Below are positions 22,466 to 32,679 of a DNA stretch of 64,000 nt, one piece after another; the stretch's first letter is position 1; each line of letters starts with the position of its first letter. This DNA comes from Hysterangium stoloniferum. Lineage: Eukaryota > Basidiomycota > Agaricomycetes > Hysterangiales > Hysterangiaceae. Under the pieces are notes generated by a model, which saw only the letters and a list, made by a program, of their open reading frames with translations, did no database searches and was not told the DNA's origin. The DNA lies in the NCBI GenBank assembly GCA_015178975.1, contig WHVD01000088.1, forward strand, positions 1-64,000, in the 5' to 3' direction. A program made the position numbers and the translations under genes.

Positions 22466-24062
22466 AATATGGCCGATAGACAAATGACGGCGAAAAATTG
22501 CGCTCAGAGGCAATGTATGACGATGGTGCGTATTAGCACACTAAAAATTCGCACAGAGGCGATAATGAAGCGACGTTTATCCATCGTAATGTTGTGGGCA
22601 GTGTTTGACATGGACGCTGTCGTGATAGCAGACATGATTGCATCGCCGATTGGATAGGCCAGGTAAGGTGACAAAGTTGAGCACGTTGAGCGCAGACGCT
22701 GTCAAAACATGTGGTAACGATGAGACAATGAAGTGGACGTGACTACATGCCAGACTAAGAATAGTAAGTCCATGAACGGCTCAGGCTCCATGGCATGCTG
22801 AATCGATGATTGCTGAGTGTCGTAACCTAAACAAAGGGGCGCCGCTTCTTTCTGTGGTGCGGTGTTTTCTTCTCAACACTCCTCCTTACCGCGCTACTCT
22901 TCCTGTTGCGTAGTTCACCACCACAGCCATGCAAAGGGACAGATAAGATAAGTGTCGTGGCCATTATATGATAGGAACCAATGCGATGGAGACTGAGTGG
23001 AGTAGATGACACAAAAGGATGGTGGTGTAAGGTAGCACCAAATAATTTCGCTCAGAGGTGACAGTGAAATGATGAGTTGATGTGGGCGGAATTTGGAATC
23101 GACGCCGACGAAAATTGGTGGACAGACGTGATTGAATAGTCTAGTCCAGATAAGGCGACAAAATTGAGGATGTCGAGCGCAGACAAGACGATGAAGTGGA
23201 CCCAATTACGTGCGGGTCAAAAGTTGAAAGGGATCTCGAAGGGCAGTGGATGTGGCAGATACGATGAGATGTGATTAGGTGTGGAAAGTCGTTGCGATCG
23301 CGCGAAGTCAAGAGGGAAGGTGTTTTAAGTGGTGTCAGATTCAGCCTCACTAAAAACAGGGGCGCCGCTTCTTTCCATGGTGCGGTGTTTTCTTCGACGC
23401 TCCTCCTCACCGCTCTGCTCCTCCTGCCATGTAGTTTACTACCGGAGACCTAAAAAAAATACAACCGAATCAATTGGTTGACGCGAGACAGGATATTATC
23501 GGTTCGTCGTGAAGGAAAGCTCCTAGCTGTCTGTCGAATTAATGGTGACGAGTTACGTTATATAAGTTGTCGATTGTAGAACAGGGTGTAAAGTCTTGTG
23601 GATGAAATATATCCTAGTTTGTGTAATTAATTCAAAGATGTTGCCATATTGGTTGTTCAGTCCTTGAGTAGAGTCATCGTGCATGAGATATCCTCAAAGT
23701 AGTCGAGTAATTGTAGCGATGCTCGAGAGGTATGGATTGGGCAAGACTGCTGTCTCAAAAAAGCTGGTGGGGTACCAGGAGATGACATTGGAAGAGGATA
23801 ATGTAGTTGCGTTTAATATTCGAATAGAATTATGGTAGATATGATGGATGTGATGGACGTGTGTTCGAATGATAATAGTCATGGTGCCATGGCAGGAATG
23901 GGTGATCAACACCATGTGTAAGAACTTTGAGCGAATATGCAGCCTGTGCAGAAGGTTGTTTCGACTAGGTATGAGAATGTATGATAAGGTCTTATGGCTT
24001 GAAAACACGATTGGACAGTGTTTTGTGACTTGGTTATACGGCGCGAGCCGGGGCCCATAACC

Positions 24063-24268
24063 TGTTAAAAAGTAAGACCTAAATATTGTATAATGGACTA
24101 AAGTACAGTCAAATACTATCTACTGCTTATATATCTTTGCTAGAACAATGAAACAATGAGAACAATAAGCAGTGGAATAAAAGAAATGGTGAGTGATACA
24201 ACTCCTTTGTTGTCCTAAAATAGATGTGATCTTCGGAATCTGTTGTTCATGATGTACACATTCCAACA
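24063..24268. repeat. Right LTR of the non-autonomous element
   Basis: Identical by eye to the left LTR, with the same TGTTAAAAAG and TTCCAACA ends. It is followed by the TGGTG duplication. Confidence 0.92.
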
Positions 24269-24273
24269 TGGTG

Positions 24274-24454
24274 TGGGAGTTGTACTCGTAGGAAAGACGT
24301 CGCCAAGGGAAACGGAGTTGTCGGGATGTGGGTGTACTCCGTTCAAATTCAGCATGGATTTGAATTGTTCTGCACTCAGGGTGGTCAGTATAGAGAGATG
24401 GTCAGGTTTGACTTCGGACGTTGACCTGATATTCATATGTAATCCAGCTTCCAT
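24274..24454 (-). pseudogene. Block X, unit 3, cut by the LTR element
   Basis: Minus-strand frame with FKSMLNLNGVHPHPDNSVSL, continuing into the LTR at 24268 so that the last ~20 residues are LTR-derived. The remaining 3' part of the block lies on the other side of the element, near 20990-21103. Confidence 0.45.
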
Positions 24455-25846
24455 ACATAGTGACTTATATTGAGCGAATACTTGGAATCGCCGGTTCCTC
24501 AGATATCTGCCGACGACTCAATCGTGGTCTGTTTGTGATATTAGATATTGGAAATACGTTAAAGGAGGAGGGGGAGGAGAGGATACCTGTCAGCAAGAAC
24601 GGTGGTGGAGAAGAACCTGAAGCGGAAAGGTGGGATCTAAGTTTTTGAGGGATTCATACATCTGAGAACTGGCGTCCGGTGGGAAAGAACGGGAAATGAG
24701 AACAGCACCTTACAAACTCACTTTCAATGCTAGCGACTAGTAACAAGTACCTCTGAAACTGCAATAAATTGGCACAATTCGAACTACCATAATGAATTTT
24801 ATACGATAGTGTCACAGCACGGGTGGTTGTCTTCGTGATCGGATTTTCATTTTAACTACTCTGGTTTCCGCCAAGCCAAGCCGGAAGCAGCCAGAGCAGG
24901 AGCCAAACTTGTTTATAACGGCTTGATTCGCCTTCTACTTCGAGCCGATTTCGATAAAAATAGGGATAGGTGCTTGGAAACGGAATGACTCGATTATGTT
25001 TGAGAATTATGCAATTCCACAAAATATGTCCGGATTGAAATCCCCTTCTCAACATATTAGCATATAAGTGTATTTTCTTAGTTAAACGGGTCTCTCAGCG
25101 TTGTTTGACCGCTGAGATATTAAGTGTCCTTTGAACTCTGCTATCTTAATCAGGTTGACTATCCAGTGCTGTTGGCCTAATACCTGAAGTACCTCGGCCG
25201 ACTGCATTTTTTATTAAAAATAGCATCGGTTGACTTATTGTAAATTGACAATCTACAAGGGTTTAATGGACTTGTAGTAGAAGTACTTGTGTGTGTGAAT
25301 CAATGTGTCTGTCAGTGAATCACCTTCTGACATGATAGCTTTGGTGATCGTTTAGGTGTACATGGATTAAATCATGCATTAGCCTCCATGGTCCACAAAG
25401 GCAGAGGTGAATCGCCTCTAGGAGAAGGCTGTTTCATCATCAATTCCAACATATTTTATGCCTCTTCTTGCTTTATGATAGTGACATGAATGAGATGAAA
25501 TACATAGGCTGGAATTCCATGCCAGAATGGAAGAGCAAGAATCCTCTACCAACTTATGGATTGCAGTCAATCATTGCCCAGTCGACACCAGAGGCTTCGA
25601 CAAGCTTGAACCACCGCACAATTCACCTGTATCTAGGACAGCAGTTGGACATAGACGGTCTCAGTCATTTCCTTGGGTCATTTACCGTAAAATGGGGGTC
25701 AGATTGATACATTTTACACCTTTCTGAGAGTCTGGAAAATATATAAATAGAATAATTACTCGACATAATGAACTGTGCCCAATCAATTTATTTTATTTCT
25801 TCAAGTGCCACTGCATGGTCACTCATAATACTCGGTAGAAATGGCA
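24455..25846. other. Unit 3 spacer; CBM19 gene deleted
   Basis: Same deletion junction as unit 1: CCTCAGATAT joined to CTGCCGACGACTCAATCG near 24507. It holds the CT-rich minus-strand tract (24562-24580), a weakened TATA-like site (minus, 24905-24912) and the 3' cassette (25560-25680). No gene seen. Confidence 0.5.
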
Positions 25847-27551
25847 TCACCGTGCACCATGGCCTTCAACTCTCTCACCACCATAGGCTTCCTCACACCC
25901 CTCTGCAGAATGAACGGCGAGTTCCCCTTCGTGAGGTGCACTCGGTATAAAATTTCCTGTATAATTTGGATCTCCGACGTCCTCGATCAAAGAATTTCCA
26001 ATACTGTGTACCGCCGCTCGGAAGGTAGTGATCACGAAACTGTTTGTCGGATTGATAGCGTCACATGACGAGTTTAATTCTCGCACATCAAGAAAGAAGC
26101 GGCAAATGAGGAGGGCGGATATGCTGCAGTTGCCATTAAGAATTTAGAGAACATAAATGCGATAAACACTTGCCAACGCTCCATGTTTGCACCGGTGGTT
26201 AAAAATGGGGTCTATTTTAGGTGTGAGATGAGTACGTGACATTAAATTCACAGAGGAGAAAAGAGATTCACTGAGACAAACTTGGCAAAAATGTTGTAGT
26301 ATCAGTGAAAAGGGGGGAAAGGAGTGGTAATCTCAAACCTTATCCGTGATTATGCTCTGTAAATTCCATACAAAAATTATGCTAAAAAATCAAAATCAAA
26401 ATTCATCAACTAAACTCGGGTAAATTTAGTACTGACACAAAGCGGAGAACACCTGCAATTAATATGAACAGGGTTGTAAGGAACATGTAAGTTCAAAAGC
26501 TGAGGTAAATACCTTGTTGTACAATTAGATAGGTTATAGATCTTTTCCGCAATTCTTTAATATCTCTTTGTAGCCTAATTGTGCCAATAGTGTAGAATAA
26601 GGTGGTGAATAATATGAGCCCATCAAATGTAATTGTCAAAGCGCTTTCTGCTGTGACTGACGATCATATCAACTGGAGCTCTCTAGGTATATCAAATGGA
26701 CTTTTGTACTTCTGTTTAATGCTGTTAAGTTGTTACATTGTTCCAGTGGAGGAAAACGCACAGTTTTATACTGGGCAGTGAAATACAATTATCATTGACT
26801 GCGATAAACTATCGCGCTCATAAGTGTACCGATCCACTAGACGGTGCTAATGCGTAAACACACCACACGGCAGCAAAGTCCGGCGAGATATATTAACGAT
26901 ATCGGTGTTAAAAGGTATTTCTGATATCTGCTTATAGCGTAAACCCTTGCCAGTAATATCCCTGACATCCATCCTTGGTTGAGCTATTTGAGCAAGTATA
27001 TGCTAAATAGATTGATCACCATGTGCACTAAGTGCTGCTACAATGTTCCCGGCATTGATAGTCCGTACCATAGCATTACATTCCCTATGGCCAACCGGTG
27101 AACAACCATTGTGAGGGTTCAGAGAGTACCACGCACTATCAACTGTTATCAATCGTAGGAGCATTTTCGGGCCCGCGTCACCACGCACCTCTAATGGTCC
27201 ATCCGTCCAATCGAGGACCACAGAACATATACACTCAATTAGGACGGAATATCGCGCCATGATGTACAGCACAGATGGTAGTCTGATCCTACTCTTCCAT
27301 ACGAATTGGATTTCCGCCGGAAGAGTCAAAATTGTGTCATAACTAAGCAGAACTGCGATGCCCGTCTAAATAGGGTGGTAAACAACCGCGACTGCTTGTA
27401 GACAGACCTAGTGCTGTGAAATCGGTGTAATTCAAAACCATCCTGGAAACTTACGGTCAGCGATGCGTGTGATGAGACGGCCAAAGGTAAGTAGTTACTG
27501 TGCAATTGCGTCTTGAATAGACGCCCTTTGAAGATCTACCACGGATGCCAT
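25847..27551 (-). pseudogene. DUF6533-type 7TM membrane protein, unit 3, frameshifted
   Basis: The exons TLPAEIQFVWKSRIRLPSVL...CNAMVRTINAGNIVAALS (27003-27329), ILLARVYAISRYQKY (about 26900-26965) and the C-terminal tail to 25847 are open. In the sixth-helix exon (near 26655) two bases are missing (GTGACTGACGATC against GTGACTATGACGATC), which shifts the frame just before LTITFDG. The gene is therefore probably inactive unless splicing differs. The start is unresolved; 27551 is the nearest ATG. Confidence 0.6.
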
Positions 27552-28344
27552 GTGAGATAACGACAAATATCAGGGCTGGGTCACTCTTAGCCTCTAATTA
27601 GCACCATTCACGGTGCATTATATGTAGTTGACTGCAGGCGCTCAATGCTCGGAACTCTAGCCAGTCCGTCGCTCCAGAAAGTAACAACTTACGCAGTTAT
27701 GAATCAGAGGCGAAGGTTCATAGCCACTTGATGAACAGTCCTTACTTGAGCGCCAAGCATCCTTCGTATAGCAAATTATGAGATGACATAGTACCCTGCC
27801 ATCTTCGATCTGCCATCTACTGTCTTCCATCTGTCGCAAATCAATGTATTCATACAGGAATCATTAAATACGCTGATACCAGATGTCTCGTTGGACCGAC
27901 TTTGCACAGATTTGTGAAGTAGACTGGTTGATTTCCCATGTTATATGTTTCTGGAATATCCACGTAATACATGTGGACAATTTTGCCGAAGCTATACTTT
28001 GTACGCGTAGTCATGAACTGATGGCAATTCGCTATCAGAAGGAACAATTTTGGCACTCAAGTTTCAATAAACAACATCGTACTCACAATTCCAACCCCAT
28101 ATTCCAGCATGTCACCTGTTAGCTGAGATGATTAGGTGTGGCGGTGTCGTGTCGTGGTATCTGGCGCAGTGGCAGCATTGATATTGGAAAGTCTCCAACA
28201 GGTGCCAACAGCTTCACACGGAATTAATCATCAACGGTTATAATGACGGAGCCTGTACTTACGTCTTCGTACCAAACAGTGCAGTCATCACGGTGCGTTC
28301 TCGACACGCCAAGCTCGAACCATCACACAGCTCGCCTGTATCTA
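27552..28344. other. Unit 3 spacer, part 1
   Basis: Shared spacer with a ~75-bp extra block (CTGGAATATCCACGTAATAC, near 27950) that occurs elsewhere only in unit 7. No gene found. Confidence 0.45.
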
Positions 28345-28510
28345 CATCAGGAAAGTGGGAAGACCAGTAAGTATGCCGTCTATATTGTCTAGAGCCATCT
28401 AGGAGAGCTAGCTAGTTCAGCTAGACACACTACTTACGCGAGATCCCTACTATAGATCTCGGGAGTCTAAGGGGTCTACATAATGGGTGTATACATTCAA
28501 TTCCCTGATG
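28345..28510. mobile_element. 166-bp MITE, Tc1/mariner-like
   Basis: Inserted at a TA dinucleotide, duplicated as TA (28343-28344 and 28511-28512): other units read GTATCTAGGC without interruption. The ends are inverted: CATCAGGAAAG on the left and the reverse complement CATCAGGGAAT on the right. No coding capacity. TA duplication with TIRs is typical of Tc1/mariner-class elements. Confidence 0.85.
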
Positions 28511-28512
28511 TA

Positions 28513-29102
28513 GGCTGGGGCATAGATGATCTCAGACATCGACCGGTCATCCCCTACACCCCTCCTTCTTGCTCTCCTGCAACAATGACGCTTCTGGATT
28601 TGGAACATGGTTGGACTTACATGAAACACGTTGAGATGTCTCATATACTTCTAAAATCAAATTAAAATCAGCTTCGAACCCAGTCCCTGCGACTGATCAT
28701 CCAAACTGATCTGGAAACTGCTGTCCCTTGATGGTCCCTAGCAGTGGTGCTGACACTAAATATATTAGCCGACTGCAAGGAATGTATAGCATCACCGTTG
28801 GTGTGTATTGAGTAATCTTTAGAGATGGCTCGAACCAAGTTACCCAGAGTCGCTCAAAAATATTATAGTTTATGCTTATAGCGGAGTCTGGCCAGGGATT
28901 TGATGGAAAACACATAACACATAAGGACGACTGTGAATATGTTGTGGCAATACCTATTCTTTCAATTGATCCGTCTCCCGAGCCAATCCTGCATCCCATC
29001 TTTCGGCACCCCTTCATTCCTTGTCTCATTTTCATTTTTCGGGTCAAAGGAGTGGACTGATGATATAATAATGGCCTTTCGTTGCGCTTGAGGTGTGGTC
29101 CT
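28513..29102. other. Unit 3 spacer, part 2, and 3' part of block X
   Basis: The cassette around GACATCGACCGGTCATCCCC, then AT-rich sequence (TTATAGTTTATGCTTATAGCGG) and the conserved TTTTCATTTTTCGGGTCAAAGGAGTGG stretch (29029). The minus-strand translation of the last (SFDPKNENETRNEGV) is open in several units and may be the C-terminus of block X. Confidence 0.4.
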
Positions 29103-29551
29103 TTACGTGGATGGTACGCCTGGTATGGGAGTTGTACTCGTAGGAAAGACGTCGCCAAGGGAAACGGAGTTGTCGGGATGTGGGTGTACTCTGTTCAAAT
29201 TCAGCATGGCTCTGAATTGTTGGGCACTCAGGGTGGCCAGTCTATAGAACTGGTCAGGTTTAACTGACGTTGACTTCATATTCACATGTAATCCAGCTTC
29301 CACACATAGTGACTCAAATTGATACTTGAAATCGCTGGTTTCTCATATATACAACTCGCATCCAACTTTGCATCACATATCCACAAAACACTAGTGAGGT
29401 ACATACAACCGCATTCAGCACAGGGACGTACATACAGACCAGCTGTTTCTATTTCGTACAACGGGGAGTTTTCATTAGGGGTCGTTGGGCGGGGATCCGG
29501 CCTTATCGTCCAATAAAACATTTCTCTTCATACCGTAATCTTGTTGGAAAC
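29103..29551 (-). CDS. Block X, unit 4, unidentified protein
   Basis: The minus-strand frame MEAGLHVNMKS...VKPDQFYRLATLSAQQFRAM...GVPST* occupies 29303-29103. Upstream the frame NENSPLYEIETAGLYVRPC...LWICDAKLD lies at about 29370-29480. A short intron near 29320 (GT...AG) could join the two. The TAA ending the first frame is a CAA or GAA codon in other units, so this copy may be truncated. No family is recognised. It lies just after the CBM19 stop, on the same strand. Confidence 0.3.
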
Positions 29552-29563
29552 GAATCGACCAAT

Positions 29564-30661
29564 TCAGTTGCCTGTGAGGGATGAGCCAGCACCAGTTGCT
29601 GCAATACGTACAACGGCATGAGCATTGTCAACACAGGTTATCGACTGAGAATATATGAGATGTAAGTCAAGTGATGTACAATCGAGAAGATTCACACTTA
29701 CAGTTCCGGGGGAGTTGAAGAGGGGTAAGGCAGCACACTGCAAGCCGCCAGCACATCCGGTGAGGACGAATTTGCCGTCGACACACTGCGCAAACTGATT
29801 GTTCGAATAAGCATTCTGGCCCGCGGTGCAGGATGACGAGGTGGTGAGTGACGCGAATTGTTTGTTAAAAGAGAAGTCAGCTATACATAGCTCTATGAAG
29901 CGTCTGGCAGGGATGCACTTCAATGCCTGAGCAGCCTTTCCGTTCGAGAGCGCGAAAGACTTCTTGTCACCAGATGAAACTTGGTTGTCGGTGGGCGGGG
30001 GGGCTGTGGCAGGACCCAGCACTGGTGCAGCTTGGCCGGGACGGGTTGCCCCAGTTGCAGCAATCCGAGCATCTCGGTCTGCAACCGTGTTACATGTGAT
30101 GCTCAGTTTCGGGATGTGCGTGTCAGTATTCATTGTAATGAGAAAATGAAATGGATGAAGACGCACGGTTCCCGGCTTGTTCACAAGAGGAAGACCAATG
30201 CAGCTGATATTAAGTGTTAGGAATGAAAGATAGACCATGTGTCCATTAAGCGTACATTGTCCCGACTGCACAGTACGTTGACAGGAATTTTCCGCCAGAG
30301 CACTGATGGAGACATGAGCTGACATGGCATTTCTATGCAAAGTGAGATAAAATCCCCGGCATACCTGGGCAAACTGTCCGTTGATACAGGCCAGGTCACC
30401 ATCGGTGCAAGCGGAGCTTGTGGACAAGAAAGTGAACTTATCACTGGAGTACATATACAGGTCAGCGGGGTCAACATTTGGTGAATCACGTACTTCAATG
30501 CAATCACATGTTGACCATTCTTCAAAGTGAATGGTTTAGCACCAGTGTCAGGAGCCTATGGGGACCTTAATGGGTTAACACAGGGTAAACTATAACAGGA
30601 TACACACGGGTGCAGCCAAGACAGAGGCGAATAGGGTAGCAATGACGATGGAGAAGAACAT
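29564..30661 (-). pseudogene. CBM19 chitin-binding secreted protein, copy B (best preserved)
   Basis: Reading the minus strand: ATG at 30661, signal peptide MFFSIVIATLFASVLAAP, then exons separated by short GT-AG introns. Module 1 has CTDGDLACINGQFAQ, a CSG..F..TSC segment and C.GLPLVNKPGT|SITC. A Pro/Ala linker (PGQAAPVLGPATAPPP) joins it to module 2: CTAGQNAYSNNQFAQCVDGK, CAGGLQCAALPLFNSPGT|SITC, ending in GAGSSLTGN. These are the CBM19 cysteine patterns, so the likely role is binding chitin outside the cell, with no catalytic domain. Lesions: the acceptor of the module-2 intron reads TTTTAAC where other copies have TTTTAGC (near 29867), and a conserved Cys of module 2 is Tyr (AYSNN for ACVNN). 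Read through that intron, the frame stays open, so a variant protein is conceivable. Confidence 0.85.
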
Positions 30662-30881
30662 GGCTAAAGGGAAAATATTGAAAATTGTCGGTGAACAGGA
30701 TGCTAGAACGAAAGGAGCTGCCGACGACTCAATCGCGGTCTGTTTGTGGGATTAGATATTAGAAATACGTTAAAAGAGGAGGGAGAGGAGAGGATACCTG
30801 TTAGCAAGAACGGTGGTGGAGAGGAACCTGACGAGGAAAGGTGGGATCTAAGTTTTTGAGGGATTTATACATCTGAGAACT
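30662..30881 (-). promoter_or_regulatory. Likely promoter region of CBM19 copy B
   Basis: On the minus strand the 220 bp upstream of the ATG contain a CT-rich tract (opposite 30776-30795, GAGGAGGGAGAGGAGAGG), typical of fungal core promoters, and TGAGTCG (near 30727). These are conserved between units. The Ngaro element at 30882 separates this stretch from the rest of the upstream region. Confidence 0.3.
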
Positions 30882-30980
30882 TCCAGCGTCGACTATTACG
30901 GACTAGACAGTTAAGAGCTGAGTGGTTGGGTAGAGGAAGAGCGTTAGCTCTCCGCGTGTGCGTGGGAAGACTCGCCGCTC
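30882..30980 (-). repeat. Split direct repeat B2 of the Ngaro element
   Basis: 99 bp from TCCAGCGTCGAC to TCGCCGCTC, identical by eye to B1 (31300-31398). It forms the 3' end of the element. Confidence 0.88.
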
Positions 30981-31114
30981 GGGAGGGCGGGTAATCATAA
31001 CGCATTAACAGCTCTCGTTACTGTATAATCCGCTAAATACGGTAAATATATCACATCGGAATATTGATACTTGATTACTGCTGCAGTCTAAAGAAAGGGC
31101 TAGGGTGGGTGGGT

Positions 31115-31299
31115 AAATTAAATGTGTAGATATGTAGGAATAAGGATCAGAAGTCAGTGATGAGAAAAACAGGAAGGACTGAGGGTCGACAGCGACGTCG
31201 TACGAGAACACAAGGCGTGCGAATCCTACATATGCTCAGCTGGACGTTGAGTGCCGAACTACTCCCGGCACGCCAGGGATCGTGCGGCACTCGACACTA
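31115..31299 (-). repeat. Split direct repeat A2 of the Ngaro element
   Basis: 185 bp from AAATTAAATGTGTAG to GCACTCGACACTA. It matches A1 (35890-36074) with one mismatch seen (GTGCCGAAC against GTGCTGAAC). Confidence 0.88.
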
Positions 31300-31398
31300 T
31301 CCAGCGTCGACTATTACGGACTAGACAGTTAAGAGCTGAGTGGTTGGGTAGAGGAAGAGCGTTAGCTCTCCGCGTGTGCGTGGGAAGACTCGCCGCTC
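31300..31398 (-). repeat. Split direct repeat B1 of the Ngaro element
   Basis: Second copy of the 99-bp B repeat, directly abutting A2 and lying 53 bp beyond the recombinase stop codon. Confidence 0.88.
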
Positions 31399-31450
31399 AC
31401 CCGCAAAAGGCCTGCCTACTACCGCGGCGAGACTACGCCGCTCACCCAAC

Positions 31451-32679
31451 CTAGGCAGCCGCATTTCTGGCAGACAGGTTCGAAATGTGCCATGATGCAA
31501 TTTGCTCGAAGGCCCTTATGTATGTTTTGTATGCTAAGGATTTCCATCTGCCCGCTAGTCGTACTATCTCGGGATCAACTCCTTGCGCTAAGAAGAAGGA
31601 GGTGCTGCCAATGCGGAAAGAGTGGCCAAAGGTTGTTCCCCATCCGCAAGCCTGGAGGACTGAATTAATCCGGTGGAGTGCTGCCTTTTTAACTATTGGT
31701 CTGACCTCTCCCTTGTTGTCTCGCCAGCAAAATAAAGGATCATCCGGTCCTGCTGGGACAACCTTGGCTAAATTGATCAAGGCATCAATCGGGCAGACTC
31801 CCTGTTGGTCTGTTATTAATACTGCCTGAATCTCTCCGACTTTGGCCGTCTTCGCGGATGGCAAGTCTAAACGTGCGTAGCGTTTTCCACCGTTGTCACG
31901 ACTAATTAGAACATCCTTTCGTTTTAGGTGTTTGGTGGTGTCAAAGTGCGGTCTGGATGTCACGGTAACCTCGCCAAAACGCATTAATCCCCAGAAGGCA
32001 CATGAAGCTACTGCCCAAATGCATGCGTCGAATGCATCGCTCAGGTCCAGGATTGACTTCAGTGCGAATAACATCCTCAATTGTACTGGGGGTCGTGGGG
32101 GTCGTTTTCGTGCCGTGCCTTGTAAGTTCTCCAATCCTCGTAGTGACCATTCAATTTTTGTGCGTTCCTCATCGGACAGCGGTGGTGGCCAGCCTTGTGC
32201 TATATGCCATGCCCTGATTGCTGAAAGGTATTTTCTTGTCACACTGATGGAGATTGTCTCGAATCTGGTTCCCGCAGCCAGGCCATCTCCGAGGAAGGAC
32301 GGGTCTGCAGCTGCCCAGAGAGCAAAGGAATGGATCACTGGGAAGGACGCCGGTAGTCTGTCCACTTCTGCAATCAAGAAGATGTCACAGAAGATGTGAA
32401 ATTTTCGTAGGCCAGCGCCGTAGGCTTTGGGTTCCTTTAAAGAGGCCTCTGACGCGATCATTGCGATTAATTGGAGGACTGGGTGCTGTATAGTAGCAGG
32501 TGGGGGTGTGTTGACGCCTCTCCACTTGAACAGCCTCTCTGCTGCTTTACATGGAGGTCTCAGTGGGGATGGGGCTAGGAGCCCATGATTAGATGATGAT
32601 ATATTCACTGCTCGGGTAAATGGTGCTGGTAGCAATGCTGGTGCTACGATGATTGGATCTGATGACACAAATGGATGGG
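31451..32679 (-). CDS. Tyrosine recombinase of the Ngaro element
   Basis: The last ~405 codons of a long open frame (open from 33865) form a tyrosine recombinase that would integrate the circular DNA intermediate. Catalytic signatures: the first Arg in GLMRFGEVTV, HSFRIGST (His-x-x-Arg), GRWKS in the second His/Trp position, and the tyrosine in YKTYIRAF near the C-terminus. The N-terminal core-binding part (AYGAGLRKFHIFCDIF, SVTRKYLSAIRAWHIAQGW) precedes it. It ends in ARNAAA at 31451. No Met stands at the domain start, so it may be made by frameshifting from the RT frame or from a downstream Met (near 32465). The frame upstream of about 32680 overlaps RT/RNase H in another frame and is probably not translated. 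Confidence 0.85.

Larger units (their letters stand above)
21109..24268. mobile_element. Non-autonomous LTR retrotransposon (LARD-like), very young
   Basis: 3160 bp flanked by TGGTG on both sides (21104-21108 and 24269-24273), a perfect 5-bp TSD within block X of the array. Two 206-bp LTRs enclose about 2.75 kb with no gag or pol frame of any length. It must depend on proteins from another element. The inside contains tandem repeats at 22090-22465. Confidence 0.9.

Noticed and set aside
21458-24060. Short ORFs inside the non-autonomous element as captured host genes
   Set aside because: None exceeds about 105 codons, no domain is recognisable and strands are mixed.
31251-31454. Plus-strand ORF of 67 codons
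   Set aside because: It falls in the B1/A2 repeats of the Ngaro element; no homology and antisense to the element.
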